DNA of 64,000 bases, taken from the NCBI RefSeq assembly GCF_014202315.1, contig NZ_JACHGN010000004.1, positions 372,001 to 436,000 on the forward strand, read 5' to 3'. The notes beneath the pieces were generated by a model. The model saw nothing but the letters and a program-made list of their open reading frames with translations. It was not told the DNA's origin and did no database searches. The stretch is from Thermocatellispora tengchongensis. GTDB taxonomy: Bacteria; Actinomycetota; Actinomycetes; Streptosporangiales; Streptosporangiaceae. Shown here one piece after another: positions 9,399-20,106 of this stretch (the stretch's first letter is position 1; each line of letters begins with the position of its first letter). The position numbers and the translations under genes are program-made.

Positions 9399-12047
9399 TC
9401 AGGCGATCCGGCGCGGCAGGGCGATCCTGCCGCGTGCGAACGCCGCGGCGACCAGCATGGCCAGCAGCGGGAGGCCGACCGCCCCACCGCCCAGCAGCGC
9501 CCACGGCACCTCGATCGTCGGGGTGACCGGCTCCGGCGACAGCGGCCAGCCCCACGCCGTCCCGAAGCGCGCGGTCAGCCGCCACGCGGCGGCCACGCCG
9601 GGGACGAGGCCCGCGAGCAGGCCGAGCAGCACCCCCGCCCCGGAGATGATCGCGGCCTGCCCGGCGACGAAGGCCCGGCGGGTGCGCGCGGTCGCGCCGA
9701 CGGCGTGCATGACGGCCAGGTCGTGCCGGGCGTCGGCGGCGGCGAGGCCGGTGGCGGTGAACGTGGCCCCGAGCACGACCAGGGCCACCGCGACCGCCAG
9801 GGCGAGGAGCTGCGGCGCCACGCCGCTCTGCGGGCCCCGCTCGACGTAGATGCTCAGGCTGTAGTAGACCCGGCTCAGGTCCCCGGCGATGGCCTCCTCC
9901 TCGCCGGGCGTGATCCGGTGCTCGCCCGGGTCCACGATCAGCGCCTCCAGCGTCACCTCGTACCCGGCCCGCTCGACCGCCGCGCGGGGCAGCACGGCTT
10001 GCACGGTCCTGGTCTGCGGGCGGGCCGCGACGGCTGGAACCGGGACGACGCGCCGCTCCTCCTCGCCCGCCTCCCCGTACGACGTCAGCACCAGGTCCGT
10101 GCTTCCGTTGCGCAGCAGCGCGGGGTCGAAGACGACGGCCTTCCCGGCCGCGAACGCCGCTTCGGCCTCCGGGTCGGCCCGGCCGAGCAGGTGGCGCAGC
10201 AGGCGTACGTCGCCGACCGGCACCGAGGGGGTGGAGACGGCGCAGCCCTCTCTCCGGCAGTCCGGGGTCTCCAGCCAGGCGAGCACGCCGGTGCGCTCTC
10301 CCTGCGGCGCCGACCACCGCTCGATCGGGGTGACCCCGGGCAGGCGGGCGGCCAGCCCTCGCCGGACCTCGCGCCAGTCGGCATCGGTGAGCGCCCAGCC
10401 CCCGATCACCGCCGCACCGGGCACCTCTCTGGGCGCGTACCTCTGCTCGCGGGCCGCCGCCTCGCTGGAGGCGGCCAGGGCGGTGGCGGTGGCGATTGCG
10501 GTCGCCGCCATCACGGCCGCGATGGCGGGGGCGGTGCGCCCCCGGTGCCGTACGGCGTCGCGCCCGGCCAGGCGCAGAGGCAGGGGCAGGCGGGCGGCGA
10601 CCGCCGCGGCGAGCCCGGCCAGCGTGGGCGCCAGCGCGACCAGGCCGAGCTGGGTGACCAGGACGCCGCCCACCAGGGCCAGCGTGCCCCGCTGGGCGTA
10701 CACGCTGCCGCCGGTGCGCGCCAGGACGGAGGCGAGGGTGAGCGCCGTCCCGGCCAGCACCAGGATCACGCCGGCGATCGGCAGGCCGCGCCGGGCGCGG
10801 GGCCGCTCGGCCCGTCCGCCGAGCACCGCGGCCACGTCCGTACGCGCCGCCTGCCGTGCGGGGATGACCGCGGCGATGACCGCGCCGGCCGCGCCGAGCA
10901 CGGCCACCAGGGCGACCTGGCCCCACGGCACCTCGAACGGCCCCGCCGTGGCGACGCCGAGCCGTGTCAGGAACGGCAGGCCGGCGCCGGCCGCCGCGAT
11001 GCCCAGCGCCGCCCCCGCGAGGGCGCTGAGCACGCCGAGCACGAACCCGTCGGCGAGCACGATCGCGCCCAGGTGCCTTCCGTCGCCGCCCTGGGCGGCG
11101 ACCTGGCCCAGCTCGGCCCGGCGGCGGCGCAGCCCGACCGCGAACGCGGGCCCGGCCAGCAGGGCCACCTGGAGCACGATCATCGAGACGACCAGCCCGG
11201 CCAGGGCGAGGACGCCGCCGCCGGTGACCCCGGCGACGCTGGGCACCGCGCGGGGGTGCATGCGCACCTCGGGCGGGTCCTCGATCACGGCGCGCGAGCG
11301 GACGACCAGGCCCTTGGCGTTGAGCGGCGAGACGGCGTCCCAGAGCATCGGACGGGGCGTGTCGGCCAGCCAGGAGCGAGTGGCGGTGGGCCCGGCCAGG
11401 CCGCTGCCCGCGGCGGCGACGATCACGTCGGCCCGCATGGGCGTGCCGGGTTCGAGCACACCCACGATCCGCTGCGGCGCCCTGCCGCGCATGACCAGCG
11501 AACCGCCAAGGCGGACGCCATGCTCCAGCATGGCGGGGGTGACGGCGACCTCTCCCCCGGCGGCCGGCGGGCGGCCGCGTTCGAGCCGGAACATGCCGCG
11601 GGTCAGCGGGTCGCGCAGGTCGGCCTCGACGATGGTGGCGGGCGGATACCAGCGGCCGGCGCGGTAGGGAGCGCCGCCCTGGAGCACCGGCAGCAGGCGG
11701 GTGCCGGGCGGCAGCAGCGCGGCCACCTCGGCCTGCGTCCACGGCCGCGCCGGCCCGCCGCGGCCCACCTGGATCTCGCCGTCGGGCGACTGCTCCACCC
11801 GGGTGCGCCCGGCGTCCTCGATCCGCGCGTCGGCGGCGCCGACGTGCCAGGCCAGCGCCTCCTTGACCGACACGTCGCCGGTCGCGGTGACGGTGGCGAG
11901 CGCGGTGCCGACCAGGACCGGCAGGCCGACCATGGCGGCGATCAGCGCGCTGCGGCCCTTCGCCCGGCGGATGCCGCGCCAGGACAGGCGCAGCGCGACA
12001 CCGAATCCAGCGACACCGAATCCAGCGATACCGAATCCGGCGATCAT
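9399..12047 (-). CDS. FtsX-family ABC transporter permease (882 aa)
   Basis: This is a MacB/FtsX-type permease: an N-terminal transmembrane helix (residues ~25-45), a large extracytoplasmic region, three helices near 275-390 and further groups of helices at ~430-500 and ~745-860, the layout of double-FtsX exporters. It should pair with the ATPase encoded just upstream, whose stop codon overlaps this ATG (ATGA), showing translational coupling. The extreme N-terminus is odd: three GFG(I/V)A pentapeptides encoded by a 15-bp tandem repeat (11999-12046), probably a recent extension of a protein that originally began near VALRLSWRGIRRAKG. The substrate is unknown; PadR-linked pairs of this type often export drugs or lipids. 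Confidence 0.85.
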   Translation of the reverse strand: MIAGFGIAGFGVAGFGVALRLSWRGIRRAKGRSALIAAMVGLPVLVGTALATVTATGDVSVKEALAWHVGAADARIEDAGRTRVEQSPDGEIQVGRGGPARPWTQAEVAALLPPGTRLLPVLQGGAPYRAGRWYPPATIVEADLRDPLTRGMFRLERGRPPAAGGEVAVTPAMLEHGVRLGGSLVMRGRAPQRIVGVLEPGTPMRADVIVAAAGSGLAGPTATRSWLADTPRPMLWDAVSPLNAKGLVVRSRAVIEDPPEVRMHPRAVPSVAGVTGGGVLALAGLVVSMIVLQVALLAGPAFAVGLRRRRAELGQVAAQGGDGRHLGAIVLADGFVLGVLSALAGAALGIAAAGAGLPFLTRLGVATAGPFEVPWGQVALVAVLGAAGAVIAAVIPARQAARTDVAAVLGGRAERPRARRGLPIAGVILVLAGTALTLASVLARTGGSVYAQRGTLALVGGVLVTQLGLVALAPTLAGLAAAVAARLPLPLRLAGRDAVRHRGRTAPAIAAVMAATAIATATALAASSEAAAREQRYAPREVPGAAVIGGWALTDADWREVRRGLAARLPGVTPIERWSAPQGERTGVLAWLETPDCRREGCAVSTPSVPVGDVRLLRHLLGRADPEAEAAFAAGKAVVFDPALLRNGSTDLVLTSYGEAGEEERRVVPVPAVAARPQTRTVQAVLPRAAVERAGYEVTLEALIVDPGEHRITPGEEEAIAGDLSRVYYSLSIYVERGPQSGVAPQLLALAVAVALVVLGATFTATGLAAADARHDLAVMHAVGATARTRRAFVAGQAAIISGAGVLLGLLAGLVPGVAAAWRLTARFGTAWGWPLSPEPVTPTIEVPWALLGGGAVGLPLLAMLVAAAFARGRIALPRRIA

Positions 12048-12739
12048 CTGGCGCTCACCGCCGCTGCGGCGGTGTCCACCGCGCCGTCGCGCAGGAACAC
12101 CACGCGGTCGGCCCAGGCGGCGTACCGGGGCTCGTGGGTGACCAGCAGCACCGCGGCGCCGGCGTCGCAGCGGGCGCGCAGCAGGCCGAGGATCTGGTCG
12201 CCGGTGTGGGTGTCGAGCGCGCCGGTCGGCTCGTCGGCCAGGACGAGGCGGCGTTCGCCGACCAGGGCTCGGGCGATGGCGGCGCGCTGACGCTGGCCGC
12301 CCGAGACCTCCTCCGGCAGCCGCTCGGCGACGTGGCCGGCGCCGACCTCGGCGAGCGCGGCGCGGGCCTCCTCGCGCGCCCGCCCGGCCCGTACGCCGTC
12401 CAGCTCGCGCGGCAGCGCCACGTTCTCCAGCAGGCTCAGCGACGGGATCAGGTTCACCTCCTGGAAGACGTACCCGACGCGGCGGCGGCGCAGCGCGGCC
12501 AGCGCCTTGGGGGCGAGCGCGCCGAGGTCGGCGCCCTCGACGGTGACCCGGCCCGACGTCGGCCGGTCCAGCCCGCCCGCCAGGTTGAGCAGGGTGGACT
12601 TGCCCGAGCCCGAGGGCCCCATCACCGCCACCAGCTCGCCGGCCGCGACCGACAGGCTCACCCCCTTCAGCGCGTGCACCGCGCCCTCGCCCTCGCCGTA
12701 CGCCCTGGCCGCCTCGGCCAGTTCGACCACGACGCTCAT
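12044..12739 (-). CDS. ABC transporter ATP-binding protein (MacB/LolD type)
   Basis: The 231-residue ATPase has Walker A GPSGSGKSTLLN, the Q-loop region YVFQEVNLIPSLSLLENVALP typical of the MacB/LolD/FtsE subfamily, the signature VSGGQRQRAAIARAL, Walker B RRLVLADEPTGALD and the H-loop VTHEP. It drives the permease encoded immediately downstream and follows padR with a 4-bp overlap (ATGA). The three genes padR-ATPase-permease therefore form one coupled operon. Confidence 0.93.
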   Translation of the reverse strand: MSVVVELAEAARAYGEGEGAVHALKGVSLSVAAGELVAVMGPSGSGKSTLLNLAGGLDRPTSGRVTVEGADLGALAPKALAALRRRRVGYVFQEVNLIPSLSLLENVALPRELDGVRAGRAREEARAALAEVGAGHVAERLPEEVSGGQRQRAAIARALVGERRLVLADEPTGALDTHTGDQILGLLRARCDAGAAVLLVTHEPRYAAWADRVVFLRDGAVDTAAAAVSAR

Positions 12740-13260
12740 GCCCGTCCCTCCTGTGGTGTGGCGGCCAGCACGGCCTCGCAGTGGTCGAGCCAGCGCTGCT
12801 CGGCCTCGGTGCGGAAGATCATGGAATCCAGGACGAGCCGGTGGGCCGTGGTGATGCCCTCCGCGCGCTTGGCGCGGGTGAGGTCCTGCATCACGGCCAT
12901 GGTGGCGGCGCGCTGGGCCTGGACCACGGCGGCGACGTCCACGCCCGGGGTGGTCATCGCCATGGCCAGCTTGATGACCAGTTCGTCGCGCGGGCGGTCG
13001 GCCGGGACGAGGGGCGTGCGGAACCAGCGCTCCAGCTCGGCCCGGCCGTCGTCGGTGATGGCGTAGGACACGCGGCCCTGGGCGTCCTCCTCGCCCTGGA
13101 CGACCAGGCCGTCGCGTTCCAGGCGCGACAGCGTCGTGTAGACCTGGCCGATGTTCAGCGGCCAGGACGCCCCCGTGGACGCCACGAACTCCGCGCGCAA
13201 CTGATACCCGTGCCGCGGCCCCGCGCTGAGCAAGGCGAGCAGCCCGTGCCTGATCGACAT
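12736..13260 (-). CDS. PadR family transcriptional regulator
   Basis: The 174-residue regulator starts at the ATG at 13260 (MSIRHGLLALLSAGPRHGYQ). The winged-helix domain (GQVYTTLSRLERDGLV, SYAITDDGRAEL) is followed by a C-terminal helical dimerisation domain with a conserved Trp near the end. PadR proteins repress efflux genes and are released by small ligands. The frame is open further upstream, but the ATG at 13260 sits at the family's usual start and just inside the palindromic operator (13269-13288), so the gene very probably represses itself and the exporter downstream. The message may be leaderless, as no Shine-Dalgarno precedes the ATG. Confidence 0.9.
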   Translation of the reverse strand: MSIRHGLLALLSAGPRHGYQLRAEFVASTGASWPLNIGQVYTTLSRLERDGLVVQGEEDAQGRVSYAITDDGRAELERWFRTPLVPADRPRDELVIKLAMAMTTPGVDVAAVVQAQRAATMAVMQDLTRAKRAEGITTAHRLVLDSMIFRTEAEQRWLDHCEAVLAATPQEGRA

Positions 13261-13268
13261 GCGTACCG

Positions 13269-13288
13269 AGTATGCATACTCAGTATGC
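13269..13288. promoter_or_regulatory. PadR operator (two overlapping palindromes)
   Basis: AGTATGCATACT (13269-13280) is a perfect 12-bp palindrome and GCATACT-C-AGTATGC (13274-13288) a perfect 15-bp one; they overlap by 7 bp. The site starts 9 bp upstream of the padR ATG. CATACT within it ends 8 bp before the ATG, the right place for a -10 box of a leaderless message, so repressor would block the promoter. Confidence 0.7.
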
Positions 13289-13354
13289 CCCGCGCAAGCG
13301 GCAGGGCTGGTCCGTACACCTTCTGGACACGAAACCGTCCGGGGACCGATACTC

Positions 13355-13912
13355 ATGAACATGAGCTCGCCGCCGCCCCCGTTTCGCGCGTCCGACGGGG
13401 ATCGCGACCGCGCGATCAACGAGCTGCGCGACCGCGCGGTGGAAGGACGGCTGTCCCACGACACGTTCCTGGGACGCGTCGACATGGCCCTGCGCGCCCG
13501 CAGCCGGGGCGAGCTGGACGAGCTGGTGGCCGACCTGCCGCCGCGCGGGCGCTGGCGGCGCAGGCTGACCGAGGCGGTCGGCGCGGTCTCCGACTTCACG
13601 GTGCGGGTGCAGAGCGCCTGGCGCCGCCCGCGCTTACCGCGCCTGCCCCTGCCCGGCGACGACCGCCCGCGTTACGTCGTGGGCCGCGGCTCCGCCTGCG
13701 ACCTGGTGCTCGCCGACCTGACCGTCTCACGCGTGCACGCCGAGCTGCGCCGCGAGGAGGACGGCGGCTGGATGCTGATCGATCTCGGCTCGCTCAACGG
13801 CACCCGGCTCAACGGCTGGCGCCTCGTCGGCCCGGCCCGGGTCAGGCCGGGCGACGAGATCTCCTTCGGCGACTGCGCCTTCCTGGTGGCGGCCGGCCAG
13901 GTGACCGTCTAG
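13355..13912 (+). CDS. DUF1707 and FHA domain protein
   Basis: The 185-residue protein has an N-terminal DUF1707 domain (RASDGDRDRAINELRDRAVE, then GRLSHDTFLGRVDMALRARS), short and helical, common in actinomycete membrane or regulatory proteins, and a C-terminal forkhead-associated domain (YVVGRGSACDLVL, VSRVHAELR, IDLGSLNGTRLNG) with the conserved GR, S-x-x-H and N-G residues that bind phosphothreonine. It probably reads out Ser/Thr kinase signalling; no kinase gene is nearby. An ATG at 13361 is an alternative start. The stop overlaps the stop of the converging MFS gene by 4 bp. Confidence 0.88.
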   Translation: MNMSSPPPPFRASDGDRDRAINELRDRAVEGRLSHDTFLGRVDMALRARSRGELDELVADLPPRGRWRRRLTEAVGAVSDFTVRVQSAWRRPRLPRLPLPGDDRPRYVVGRGSACDLVLADLTVSRVHAELRREEDGGWMLIDLGSLNGTRLNGWRLVGPARVRPGDEISFGDCAFLVAAGQVTV

Positions 13913-15309
13913 CCCTTCGCCCCCTGCTCCGCCCGCGCGTCGGCCTGCGCCTGCGCCCTGGCCAGCTCGCCGGCCGTGAGCCGGTAGCGCATCACCAGCA
14001 CGATGCTCAGCGCCATCGCCGCCGCGGGCAGCAGTGTGCCGCCGTACGTCACCGCCATGATCGCCGACTCCGGCTGCGCGACCCGCTCGGAGGCGTCCGA
14101 CTCCACGAAGCCCGCCGCGCCGAGCACCCAGCCCAGCACCAGCGCGCCGAACGCGAACACGACGGTCTCGCAGGCCGTCCACAGCCCGGTGAACACCCCC
14201 GCCCGCGACCTGCCCGACACCAGGGCGTCGTGCACGACCACGTCGGCCAGCATGGAGTACTGCAGGAGCTGGAAGCCCGCGTACCCGACCCCGACGACCG
14301 CAACGCACACGTGCGCGTACACCGCGCCGAGCTGCGGGGTGAGCACCAGCGCCACGCCGCCGGCCAGGAACAGCGCCGAGGCCAGGATCATCGCGCCGCG
14401 CTTCTCCAGCCGCTTGGACAGCCACACCCACAGCGGCATGGTGAGCAGGATCGGCCCGACCAGCGCCACGAACAGCGTCGTGGTGGCCTCGGGGGCGTCC
14501 AGCAGGTACGTCGCCAGGTACGGCGCGCCGGCCAGCATCAGCCCGGCCGCGAGCATCTGCGCGCAACTGAAGCCCAGCAGCACCAGGAACGTCTTGCTGG
14601 TGCGCGCCACCCTGAACTGGGCCATGATCGTGCCCTCGGCCTCGGTGCGCCGCACGACCGGCGCGGACGCCGTGCCGAAGAACGTGCCCAGCATCGCGAC
14701 CAGCAGCAGCGCGCCCACGGCCAGGCCCATCGTGCGGTAGCCGCCGACCGTGCCGCCCGCCGCCTCGGCGTTGGTGATCGCGGGGGCGACCGCGCCGCTG
14801 AGCAGGATCGCCACGCCGAGGAAGACCATCCGCCACTGGAGCAGCGAGGACCGCTCGTGGTAGTCGTCGGTCATCTCGACCGGCATCGCCTTGTAGGGCA
14901 CCTCGAAGAACGCGAACGCGGTCGTGGTGAGGAAGAACATCACGCCGACGTACAGCGCGGCGGCGCCGCCGGTCAGGGGCGGCCCGGCGAAGGTCAGCGC
15001 GAACGTCACCGGCAGGGTCAGCGCGCCGAGCAGCAGCCACGGCCGCCGGGCGCCCCACCGGGACGTGGTGCGGTCGGAACGCTGGCCGACGTAGGGGTTG
15101 ATGAACAGGTCCCACACCTTGGGCAGGAACACGACCAGGCCGGCCAGCCAGGCGGGGACGGCCAGCACGTTGGTCATGTAGTAGAGCAGCAGCAGGCCCG
15201 GGACGGTGCCGAAGGTCCCGGTGCAGAAGGACCCGACTCCGTAGCCGAGACGCACCGAGCGCGGCACGGTGACCACGGCGGGGGCGGACGCCGATGTGAC
15301 CATTGCCAT
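13909..15309 (-). CDS. MFS transporter of the GPH (sugar:cation symporter) family
   Basis: The 466-residue protein has about 12 transmembrane helices. LLLLYYMTNVLAVPAWLAGL, the motif WDLFINPYVGQRSDRTTSRWGARRPW and the EVPYKAMPVEMTDDYHER segment are characteristic of glycoside-pentoside-hexuronide:cation symporters. The start is ATG at 15309 or 15303. The substrate is unknown; some actinomycete members lie beside lipid or sugar genes, but here the neighbours (DUF1707-FHA and DacB) give no clue. Confidence 0.85.
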   Translation of the reverse strand: MAMVTSASAPAVVTVPRSVRLGYGVGSFCTGTFGTVPGLLLLYYMTNVLAVPAWLAGLVVFLPKVWDLFINPYVGQRSDRTTSRWGARRPWLLLGALTLPVTFALTFAGPPLTGGAAALYVGVMFFLTTTAFAFFEVPYKAMPVEMTDDYHERSSLLQWRMVFLGVAILLSGAVAPAITNAEAAGGTVGGYRTMGLAVGALLLVAMLGTFFGTASAPVVRRTEAEGTIMAQFRVARTSKTFLVLLGFSCAQMLAAGLMLAGAPYLATYLLDAPEATTTLFVALVGPILLTMPLWVWLSKRLEKRGAMILASALFLAGGVALVLTPQLGAVYAHVCVAVVGVGYAGFQLLQYSMLADVVVHDALVSGRSRAGVFTGLWTACETVVFAFGALVLGWVLGAAGFVESDASERVAQPESAIMAVTYGGTLLPAAAMALSIVLVMRYRLTAGELARAQAQADARAEQGAKG

Positions 15310-15407
15310 ATTGAACACGAGGGAATCACCCGCGGGTAGCCCCGAACGTGATGCGGTCTCGCGAAGATACGTTGATTTGCGTATTGCCGGGGAGGACGGC
15401 GTTCTCG

Positions 15408-17039
15408 ATGATCGCTGCATCGCCCCCTCCAGTGCAGGAGAGCCAGCCCGTGTCTTCCCGGACCGTGCCTTCCAGGACCGTGTCTTCCCGGACCGCCGTG
15501 CTCCTCGCCGGCGCGCTGGTGACCGGCCTGGCCTGGGCCTCCGCGCCCCTGCCCGCCGCCACCGCGCTCGACCCCGCGCCCGGCGTCGCCGACCTGGCCC
15601 AGGACCTGAACCGGATCCTCGCGGACTCGCGGCTGGACGCGGCCCGCGCCGGCGTCGTGGTGCGGGCCGCCGAATCCGGCGAGGAGCTGTACGGCCAGGA
15701 CGCCGGCAAGATCTTCACGCCCGCGTCCAACACCAAGCTGCTCACCTCCGCCGCCGCCGTGGACATCCTCGGGCTGGACCACCGCTTCCGCACCGAGGTG
15801 CTCGCCTCGGGCCGCAGGGCGGGCGGCGTCCTGACCGGCGACCTGTACCTGAAGGGGACCGGCGACCCGACCATGCTGGCCGCCGACTACGACGCCCTGG
15901 CCGCCGAAGTGGCCGCGGCCGGGGTGAAGGTGGTCACCGGCAGGCTGGTCGCCGACGACACCTGGTTCGACGATGTACGCCTGGGCACCGACTGGGCCTG
16001 GGACGACGAGCCGTACTACTACGCGGCGCAGATCTCCGCCCTGACCGCCTCCCCCGACACCGACTACGACGCAGGCTCCGTCATCGTCTCGGTGGCGCCG
16101 GGCGGCGCCGCGGGCACGCCGGCCAAGGTGTCCACGACCCCCGAGACCGGCTACCTGAAGATCGTGAACCGGGCCACCACCGGCGACTCGACCGACGTCG
16201 TGGTGCAGCGGCAGCACGGCACCAACACGGTGGTCATCACCGGCACCGTGGCCGGCGCCTACGAGGAGTGGGTCGCGGTGGACGACCCGACGGGGTACGC
16301 GGCCTCGCTGTTCCGCGCGGGCCTGGCCAAGCACGGCGTACGGGTGCTCGGCCCGACCGGGCGCGGCGCCGCCCCCTCCGGCGCGAGATCCCTCGCCGCG
16401 CGCGAGTCGATGCCGCTGAGCGAGCTGCTGGTGCCGTTCCTGAAGCTGAGCAACAACATGCACGCCGAGATCCTCACCAAGACGATCGGGCGCAAGGTCG
16501 CGAACGCGGGCACCTGGAGCGCCGGCCTGGCCGCGATCGGCGAGTTCGCCCGCGCCAACGGCGTGACCACCTCACGGCTGCGCGACGGCTCGGGCCTGTC
16601 CCGCGTGGACGGCCTCACCCCGGCGGGCCTGACCTCCCTGCTCATCGCGCTGCGCGCCAAGCCGTGGTTCCCCACCTGGTACGCCGCCCTCCCCGTCGCC
16701 GGCGAGCCCGGCCGCATGGTCGGCGGCACCCTGCGCAGCCGCATGCGCGGCACCCCCGCCGCCGGGAACGTCCACGCCAAGACCGGCTCCCTGACCGGCG
16801 TCACCTCCCTGTCGGGCTACGTGACCAGCGCCGACGGCGAGCCCCTGGTCTTCTCCATCATGATCAACCAGTACCTCTCGGCCTCGCCGAAGGACATCGA
16901 GGACCAGATCGCCGTACGCCTGGCCCGTTTCAGCCGCACCACCCCCGCCGACGTCCCCGCCACCACCCGCGCCCGGACGGCCGGCGGCCAGGACGCGGGC
17001 GACCTGGAATGCTCCTGGCGCAAGCCCGCCCCCTGCTGA
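15408..17039 (+). CDS. dacB: D-alanyl-D-alanine carboxypeptidase/endopeptidase, PBP4 (DacB) family
   Basis: From the ATG at 15408 the product is 543 residues, with a membrane/signal segment (TAVLLAGALVTGLAWASAPL) at about 30-50 after a repetitive Ser-Arg-Thr N-terminus, so it acts outside the membrane on peptidoglycan. Active-site motifs are all present: S-x-x-K as ASNTK, S-x-N as SNN, and K-T-G in HAKTGSLTGV. It trims pentapeptides or cuts cross-links. The start is uncertain: the DNA of the N-terminus holds a short direct repeat (GTGTCTTCCCGGACCG-like, 15450-15494) and GTG codons there are possible starts. It is divergent from the MFS gene. Confidence 0.88.
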   Translation: MIAASPPPVQESQPVSSRTVPSRTVSSRTAVLLAGALVTGLAWASAPLPAATALDPAPGVADLAQDLNRILADSRLDAARAGVVVRAAESGEELYGQDAGKIFTPASNTKLLTSAAAVDILGLDHRFRTEVLASGRRAGGVLTGDLYLKGTGDPTMLAADYDALAAEVAAAGVKVVTGRLVADDTWFDDVRLGTDWAWDDEPYYYAAQISALTASPDTDYDAGSVIVSVAPGGAAGTPAKVSTTPETGYLKIVNRATTGDSTDVVVQRQHGTNTVVITGTVAGAYEEWVAVDDPTGYAASLFRAGLAKHGVRVLGPTGRGAAPSGARSLAARESMPLSELLVPFLKLSNNMHAEILTKTIGRKVANAGTWSAGLAAIGEFARANGVTTSRLRDGSGLSRVDGLTPAGLTSLLIALRAKPWFPTWYAALPVAGEPGRMVGGTLRSRMRGTPAAGNVHAKTGSLTGVTSLSGYVTSADGEPLVFSIMINQYLSASPKDIEDQIAVRLARFSRTTPADVPATTRARTAGGQDAGDLECSWRKPAPC

Positions 17040-17596
17040 GTCGCCCCAGGTGGCCCACGAGGCCGGGGCGTGGTGTGAGTGGTGCCCATCCCGTGCGCGA
17101 GCATGCGCCCTGGTGCCGTGGGGAGGCCGGCGGGCGAGTCCGGGAGGTCGTGGATGGAGATCACGCGCGCCCCGGTCCCCGTGTGGAGGACGGGGTGCGG
17201 GGTGTGCGGGTGGGGTAGGTACCGGTCGGCCGCGGCGGGTTCGGGCCGTACCGGCGCCGGGCGTGGGGCCGTTCACTTCGCCTGTCTTGGGGTGTGATTT
17301 CCGTCACTGTCGGCGCCCGGCCGGCGTGCGCTGCGGACGCCTCGCGCGGAGGGCGCGCGAGGGGCGGCGAGGGGCGCCCGGTGGCGGAACGTCCGTAACG
17401 ACAGGGGATACGAAGATCGAGATAATTTCCGGAAGTTTCTCGGGCGGTGATTGAACCGTGATCGTTCCAGACGCGTATAGCCCGCCCCAGGTTTACCTCT
17501 AGTCACACTAATTTCGTCATTTACGAGACATGCCCGATGCGTCCCGGCCAGAATGCGGTTCCCGTCAGGTGTCACCACCCCCTCATGGAGGACCAC
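17040..17596. other. intergenic region upstream of the CAP-domain gene
   Basis: No gene is supported. The left 350 bp are GC-rich without coding character; the right 200 bp are markedly AT-richer. TTGAAC (17451-17456) and TATAGC (17476-17481), 19 bp apart, could be a promoter, but the spacing is long. The 5' untranslated region of the CAP gene would then be about 110 nt. Confidence 0.4.
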
Positions 17597-18463
17597 ATGC
17601 GCAGACTCTCCCGAGCACTTGTGTGCGTCGGCAGTCTGGCGGCGCTGAGCATCCCCGTAACCGGCATTCCCGCCCAAGCCGCATCCGGAGCCGGGCAGGC
17701 GGCGACCGACGCGTGCCGGCTCGTCTCGGCCCGGCCCGTCGCGACCGAGACCTCGATCCGCGCCAATGTGGTCCGCGCCGGGTGCACCGAGCCGGCGCTG
17801 GTGCGCATCCAGATCAAGGTGGCCAGGTTCGGGCCCGACACCAGCGTGCGCCGCGGGAAGAAGGTCCTGGAGAACGGCCAGATCACGACGTCCGCGCGGT
17901 GCTCCACGCGGCCGCGTACGTACTACGTCGTCGCCACCGACACCGAGGGCAACGTGACCCGGTCGCGGCCGGCCAAGCTCACCTGCGCCCCCGAGGGCAG
18001 CACGCCCGTCCCGGCGCCCACCCCCGACACCACGACCACGCCGAACCCCAGCCCGACCCAGGACGGCGCGACGGTGGGCACCGCGGAGGAGAACGAGGTG
18101 GTGCGGCTGACCAACGCCGAGCGGGCCAAGGCCGGCTGCAAGGCGCTCGTCCACGACGCCAAGCTGCACACCGCCGCGCTGAACCACTCCAAGGACATGG
18201 CGGCCAACAACTACTTCTCGCACACCTCGCGCAGCGGCAAGACCTTCGACCAGCGGATCAAGGAGGCCGGTTTCGCCCCGATCCGGGCGCTGGGCGAGAA
18301 CATCGCCTACGGCTACCGCACCCCGGCCGAGGTCGTCAAGGGGTGGATGAACAGCTCCGGGCACCGCGCCAACATCCTGAACTGCTCCTACACCCACATC
18401 GGGGTGGGCATGGCCAAGCGCGGCGACACGCCGTACTGGACGCAGGACTTCGGCAGGCACTAG
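17597..18463 (+). CDS. secreted CAP-domain (SCP/PR1-like) protein
   Basis: The 288-residue protein starts at the ATG at 17597, 5 nt after GGAGG, and begins with a Sec signal peptide (RRLSRALVCVGSLAALSIPV, cleavage near AQA-A). A ~110-residue N-terminal region with four Cys is followed by a Pro/Thr-rich linker (about 135-155) and a C-terminal CAP domain (VVRLTNAERAKAGCKALVHD; HSKDMAANNYFSHTSRSGKT; GENIAYGY; WMNSSGHRANILNCSY) with the conserved His and Glu residues. Bacterial CAP (YkwD-like) proteins are extracellular and of ill-defined function. A strong hairpin follows the gene. Confidence 0.9.
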   Translation: MRRLSRALVCVGSLAALSIPVTGIPAQAASGAGQAATDACRLVSARPVATETSIRANVVRAGCTEPALVRIQIKVARFGPDTSVRRGKKVLENGQITTSARCSTRPRTYYVVATDTEGNVTRSRPAKLTCAPEGSTPVPAPTPDTTTTPNPSPTQDGATVGTAEENEVVRLTNAERAKAGCKALVHDAKLHTAALNHSKDMAANNYFSHTSRSGKTFDQRIKEAGFAPIRALGENIAYGYRTPAEVVKGWMNSSGHRANILNCSYTHIGVGMAKRGDTPYWTQDFGRH

Positions 18464-18505
18464 CCGGCAGGCCGGGCAACCGGCAGGGCACGCCGCAGGA
18501 CATGC

Positions 18506-18540
18506 GAAACGGCTCGCGGGGCGCGCCCGCGAGCCGTTCG
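18506..18540. terminator. bidirectional hairpin between the CAP gene and ilvC
   Basis: AACGGCTCGCGGG (18508-18520) pairs perfectly with CCCGCGAGCCGTT (18526-18538) around GCGCG. It lies between two converging genes, 44 bp after the CAP-gene stop and 14 bp before the ilvC stop, and lacks a clear T-run on either side. Confidence 0.7.
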
Positions 18541-18553
18541 TGTGCGGAAGGGC

Positions 18554-20102
<1,549 letters not shown>

Positions 20103-20106
20103 GTGC

